Assembly: GCA_018813445.1 (NCBI GenBank)
Contig: JAHJBR010000035.1
Location: 1-5,801 of the forward strand
Source of the DNA: Microcaldota archaeon
GTDB lineage: Archaea > Micrarchaeota > Micrarchaeia > Anstonellales > Bilamarchaeaceae
Reading direction: 5' to 3'
DNA length: 5,801 nt
Shown: positions 4,801 to 5,801 of the stretch, piece by piece
Position numbering within the stretch: the first letter of the stretch is position 1
Layout: every line of letters begins with the position of its first letter
Position numbers and translations under genes: made by a program
The notes under the pieces: model-generated
Seen by the model: only the letters and a program-made list of their open reading frames with translations
Database searches by the model: none
What the model was told of the DNA's origin: nothing

Positions 4801-5801
4801 TTGTATACAATTATTTTGAATCTGCTTTCATTGTATAATGCAGAATCAGCATCAGACCATTGGAAAGTTATGTCCCCGCGAAGTGATGCGTCTCTAGGAA
4901 TCTTAGCAAAGTCTATTCTTTGGAAAAGGCGAAGGCCAGTAGGAGTTGTTATTCCTTTACGATCGCTTATTTGGAATTGCTGCCCCCCAGTTGTGAAGCG
5001 AGTGGAATCTGAAATTGAAATGTTGGCTGATGAACCGATTAGGATGTTATTGAATGAATTACCTACTGAACCATTGGCAGCAAGCGCAACAAAATTGCCA
5101 AATTGAGGTGCAGCTGCAAGATATGCATTATTCAAGGTAAATACTGAGATATATCCGTAGCCACTGTCTGCCCTGAAACCGAATTCGCGGTTATCCACTG
5201 ATTCCAGATTGGAGATTGTAAAGTTGTTGGTGCTAGTGAATAATGAAATTCCTATTTCGGAATTGTTGTAGCTGAAAAGCTGATCCGCATTGCCATCCCT
5301 TACGAAACCGAACATTATTCCGAATCTATTTCCAATTGCAGTTATGTTCGTTGCGTTAAGGCCATTTACTCCACTTATGTATGTGCCTCCAAAACTGTTG
5401 TTTTGTACAAGAATATCTGAAACTGAAAGGTTGTTTATGTATTGTAATTCCAAACCATTGAAACTATTTCCAATTGAGGTTATGTTTACAAGTGAAACAT
5501 TGGAGAGATTATATGCATAGATGCCTCCATTGAACCATATTCCTCTTGTGGAGCTGTTGAGTATGCAATTTTGTATTCTAATGTTTGATCTAGGTTCAGA
5601 TGGGGAAAATAATTCTATTGCGCCTCTGCTTCCTGGAATTGAGCCTGAAATGCTGAATCCTTGACAATCAAAGGTTTTGTCTGTGAATTTCTTTGGATCG
5701 TTTATGCATGTTTGAGTGGAGTAGTTTATGTCAGTGCCTAAAAGGACTAAAGAGCAAGTGGATTGGTTAAGCGTGTAGGTGCATTCTTCGCAGGAATAGC
5801 A
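1890..5801 (-). CDS. Giant multi-domain cell-surface protein: beta-helix, Ig-like repeats, Cys-rich repeats, membrane anchor (5' end outside window)
   Basis: The frame is open from the right edge (first codon TGC at 5799-5801) to the TAA at 1890-1892, giving 1303 residues. Numbering below starts at that edge. Residues 1-46 are Cys-rich (C1, C4, C7, C16, C32, C46). Residues 43-256 form a right-handed beta-helix with coils of about 23 residues. Residues 257-385 are a beta-rich domain. Residues 386-806 are five Ig-like repeats, each with a C-x14-C pair. C810-C828 is a CGDGTC-type motif. Residues 838-959 hold three 39-residue Cys repeats. A Gly/Gln linker (about 964-985), a small Cys cluster (986-1004) and beta domains to about 1180 follow. 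FLLLLLLIAIALILAY (about 1192-1207) is the single membrane helix; REK and KKR after it predict a cytoplasmic C terminus. The tail (1220-1303) is another Ig-like or carboxypeptidase-regulatory-like module. The abundance of Asn-x-Ser/Thr sites suggests N-glycosylation. A likely role is a surface stalk or adhesin; ligand unknown. A TTG at 5451-5453 (giving MELQY) is not the start, because the beta-helix continues upstream of it. Confidence 0.93.
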   Translation of the reverse strand, partial: CYSCEECTYTLNQSTCSLVLLGTDINYSTQTCINDPKKFTDKTFDCQGFSISGSIPGSRGAIELFSPSEPRSNIRIQNCILNSSTRGIWFNGGIYAYNLSNVSLVNITSIGNSFNGLELQYINNLSVSDILVQNNSFGGTYISGVNGLNATNITAIGNRFGIMFGFVRDGNADQLFSYNNSEIGISLFTSTNNFTISNLESVDNREFGFRADSGYGYISVFTLNNAYLAAAPQFGNFVALAANGSVGNSFNNILIGSSANISISDSTRFTTGGQQFQISDRKGITTPTGLRLFQRIDFAKIPRDASLRGDITFQWSDADSALYNESRFKIIVYNGTIYSIMNNTPDTILNTISLSNFSTMFGSYSGVSGIIGVYEDNRNATNLSIVILNPITIAYNITSLQVLFTQNGALSCSYSIDSPIQTALIGCENFSLANLTEGQHKLTIFGRNIFDEQDSANVLFTIDTTPPTINIESPENRNYISDIQINYSIQDASNISSCWYILDEGLPITLLNCSNISISVLEGNHTITIYANDTLNNIANSSVSFTYNPTAPEIIITSPEPIFYNYSHIPVNYTATDPSGISFCWYILDAGSEIQIPGCTNLTLNLTEGQHNITIYSNDTANNTAYSSVSFVIDLTAPIVNIENPINGSLHNSTIMNLNYTILESIGPTTCGYILDLGSVVELPSCQNTTLFNLSQGSHTLVVYANDSAGNMNSSVVSFTIDSEPPIISIISPENTIYHQAEISINYTASDYNLDSCWYVFDYNESISLPNCDNITLAVPQGNHTLTLYANDSLGNTASSSVEFEMGSYCGDGTCDPGESYSSCPSDCQRPPPTHDECDSDSDCVEGDCCSNGDCVECDCSLDGECNPRCDSDPDCVIPTPCLTDSECIEGECCTNNVCSTCDCSSDSICNPRCDSDPDCCASDSECPEESCCVNSTCSTCDCSINGECNPRCPIDPDCIIPVIPNGTQTGGQQGGGITPGERSGCQYNNPPCSACYSCMNNLCIEISRSVQIDAPLESPLNSIVTVSVLAGSIGLEGVYINVTDPDDSQTSYVTDSEGQVHFLAEKEGYYTYAPLCEEIKVTSIMGTYVYDPAAPPQTKVLVLPLYLIEPSGMKMQVFSLNKPKQADLGIKDPANQIRNTTTTIEGTYETILQQIGKYLFTISATNVRSLSARIDLTVIPRTGPIWEEPQFLLLLLLIAIALILAYITREKIASLFSKKRVLKMSITPEELKSGQETILLFKDSSGKPLKNELISIFDESGESVELKTDEKGRIIFIPPKPGTYVISASPHSIAGNNKLEVL
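1912..1935 (+). other. 9-bp hairpin just after the plus-strand gene's stop codon
   Basis: TTCCCTGCA, loop ATTGAA, TGCGGGGAA pair over nine positions including one T-G wobble, starting 17 bases after the TAG at 1893-1895. The wobble pairs only in a plus-strand transcript; in minus-strand RNA it would be an A-C mismatch. This points to the 3' end of the 280-residue gene's mRNA, where it could mark or protect the transcript end. No T-run follows it, and the same bases encode residues near the C terminus of the opposing surface protein, so it may be coincidental. Confidence 0.3.
2925..3290 (-). repeat. Three 39-residue Cys-rich repeats, ten identically spaced Cys each
   Basis: Units lie at 3174-3290, 3042-3158 and 2925-3041; the first two are separated by VIPTP and the last two abut. 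Each has Cys at repeat positions 1, 7, 12, 13, 18, 21, 23, 29, 33 and 39 with no insertion or deletion. Shared landmarks are a (D/E)-C at the seventh position, the CC pair, CDCS, and C-NPRC-x(2)-DPDC at the end. Thirty cysteines in 122 residues can hardly be free outside the cell, so a knotted disulfide fold is expected; clustered Asp/Glu could also bind a metal such as calcium. I do not recognise the unit as a named Pfam domain. It resembles, in style only, short EGF- or WAP-like Cys modules. Confidence 0.85.
3046..3206 (-). repeat. 29-bp exact direct repeats within the Cys-repeat region
   Basis: The same 29 bases occur at 3046-3074 and 3178-3206, offset by 132 bp (one 39-codon unit plus the five-codon VIPTP linker). 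They encode the end of units 2 and 1, around CNPRCDSDPDC. A separate 20-base identity (2971-2990 and 3088-3107, offset 117 bp) joins units 3 and 2. Identity at silent positions suggests that the units arose by recent duplication or are kept alike by recombination. Confidence 0.8.
3318..3374 (-). other. CGDG-type Cys motif in the surface protein
   Basis: Residues 810-828 read CGDGTCDPGESYSSCPSDC. The C-G-D-G-x-C-x(3)-E-x(4)-C-x(2)-D-C pattern recurs in many archaeal and bacterial secreted proteins. Its Asp/Glu spacing suggests a small disulfide-bonded, possibly calcium-binding loop. Here it marks the boundary between the Ig-like stalk and the Cys-repeat block. Confidence 0.7.
3384..4646 (-). 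repeat. Five tandem Ig-like repeats with an invariant C-x14-C pair
   Basis: Units of about 85 residues cover 4158-4412, 3900-4157, 3636-3899 and 3384-3635, plus a more divergent first unit at about 4413-4646. The consensus runs: PP-x-I-x-I-x-SPEN ... INYT-x-x-D ... CWYILD ... LPxCxNxTL-x-x-LxEGxHTxTIYANDxxxNxxxSSVSFxID. In all five units the two cysteines are exactly 15 positions apart (residues 412/427, 498/513, 584/599, 671/686 and 757/772), which suggests an internal disulfide in each. I count 26 Asn-x-Ser/Thr sites in the four clear units. This repeat type occurs widely in archaeal and bacterial surface proteins as an extended, disulfide-pinned stalk. Confidence 0.85.
5034..5675 (-). repeat. 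Right-handed parallel beta-helix coils in the surface protein
   Basis: Starting from TFDCQGFSISG, the protein shows successive coils of about 22-24 residues built on the pattern (N)-x-(hydrophobic)-x-(hydrophobic)-x-N-x(5-8)-G-(I/L)-x-(hydrophobic). Clear examples are NVSLVNITSIGNSFNGLELQ, then NLSVSDILVQNNSFGG, NATNITAIGNRFGIMFG, and NFTISNLESVDNREFGF. Asn ladders and the regular G-(I/L/F) turns are typical of NosD/pectate-lyase-like parallel beta-helix domains. These fold as solenoids that bind polysaccharide or serve as rigid spacers. I see no catalytic acid cluster, so binding or a structural role is the better guess. Confidence 0.75.

Noticed and set aside
4723..5520. Plus-strand open frames at 4723-5106 and 5290-5520
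   Set aside because: They lie opposite the well-supported beta-helix and beta-rich part of the surface protein and look like shadows of its codon usage.
5034..5675. Beta-helix as an active polysaccharide lyase or hydrolase
   Set aside because: The coils are Asn/Ser/Gly-rich with no visible cluster of conserved Asp, Arg or Lys expected for catalysis; a binding or structural role is better supported.

Overview
The window looks like AT-rich archaeal chromosome. The evidence is a ribosomal protein pair of archaeal type (uL1 followed by uL10 of the P0 kind), TATA-box promoters placed about 26 nt from the likely transcript starts, GGAGG/AGGTG ribosome binding sites, and a very large, sequon-dense, Cys-rich surface protein with one C-terminal membrane helix. 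The surface protein's style (Cys-rich N-terminal segment leading into a 'FDCQG' beta-helix, Ig-like repeats, CGDG-x-C motif) is one I associate with DPANN archaea such as Woesearchaeota or Pacearchaeota. That placement is an inference from memory, not a search result.

Layout. Positions 1-284 (minus) hold the N-terminal 94 residues of ribosomal protein uL10, cut by the window edge. Positions 296-928 (minus) hold complete uL1, 11 bp upstream of uL10 in the same transcript. Positions 929-1052 are a divergent promoter region. It has two back-to-back TATA boxes with a small palindrome between them, and a 7-bp hairpin just before the uL1 ribosome binding site. Positions 1053-1895 (plus) encode an unrecognised 280-residue, mostly helical cytoplasmic protein. 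Its stop codon overlaps that of the next gene by 6 bp in tail-to-tail orientation. Positions 1890-5801 (minus) are one open frame of 1303 residues that runs off the right edge, so its true start and signal peptide lie outside the window.

The surface protein reads, from N to C terminus: Cys-rich segment, right-handed beta-helix, a beta-rich domain, five Ig-like repeats each with an invariant C-x14-C pair, a CGDG-type Cys motif, three 39-residue repeats with ten identically spaced cysteines each, a Gly/Gln linker, further beta domains, a Leu-rich membrane helix, and a basic tail carrying another Ig-like or carboxypeptidase-regulatory-like module. It would act as a disulfide-stabilised, probably N-glycosylated cell-surface stalk or adhesin.

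The ribosomal pair is housekeeping. The most interesting items are the three-unit Cys repeat, the Ig-like module placed after the membrane helix, and the compact divergent promoter with its uL1 leader hairpin. I see no tRNA, rRNA, CRISPR array, insertion sequence or defence system here.
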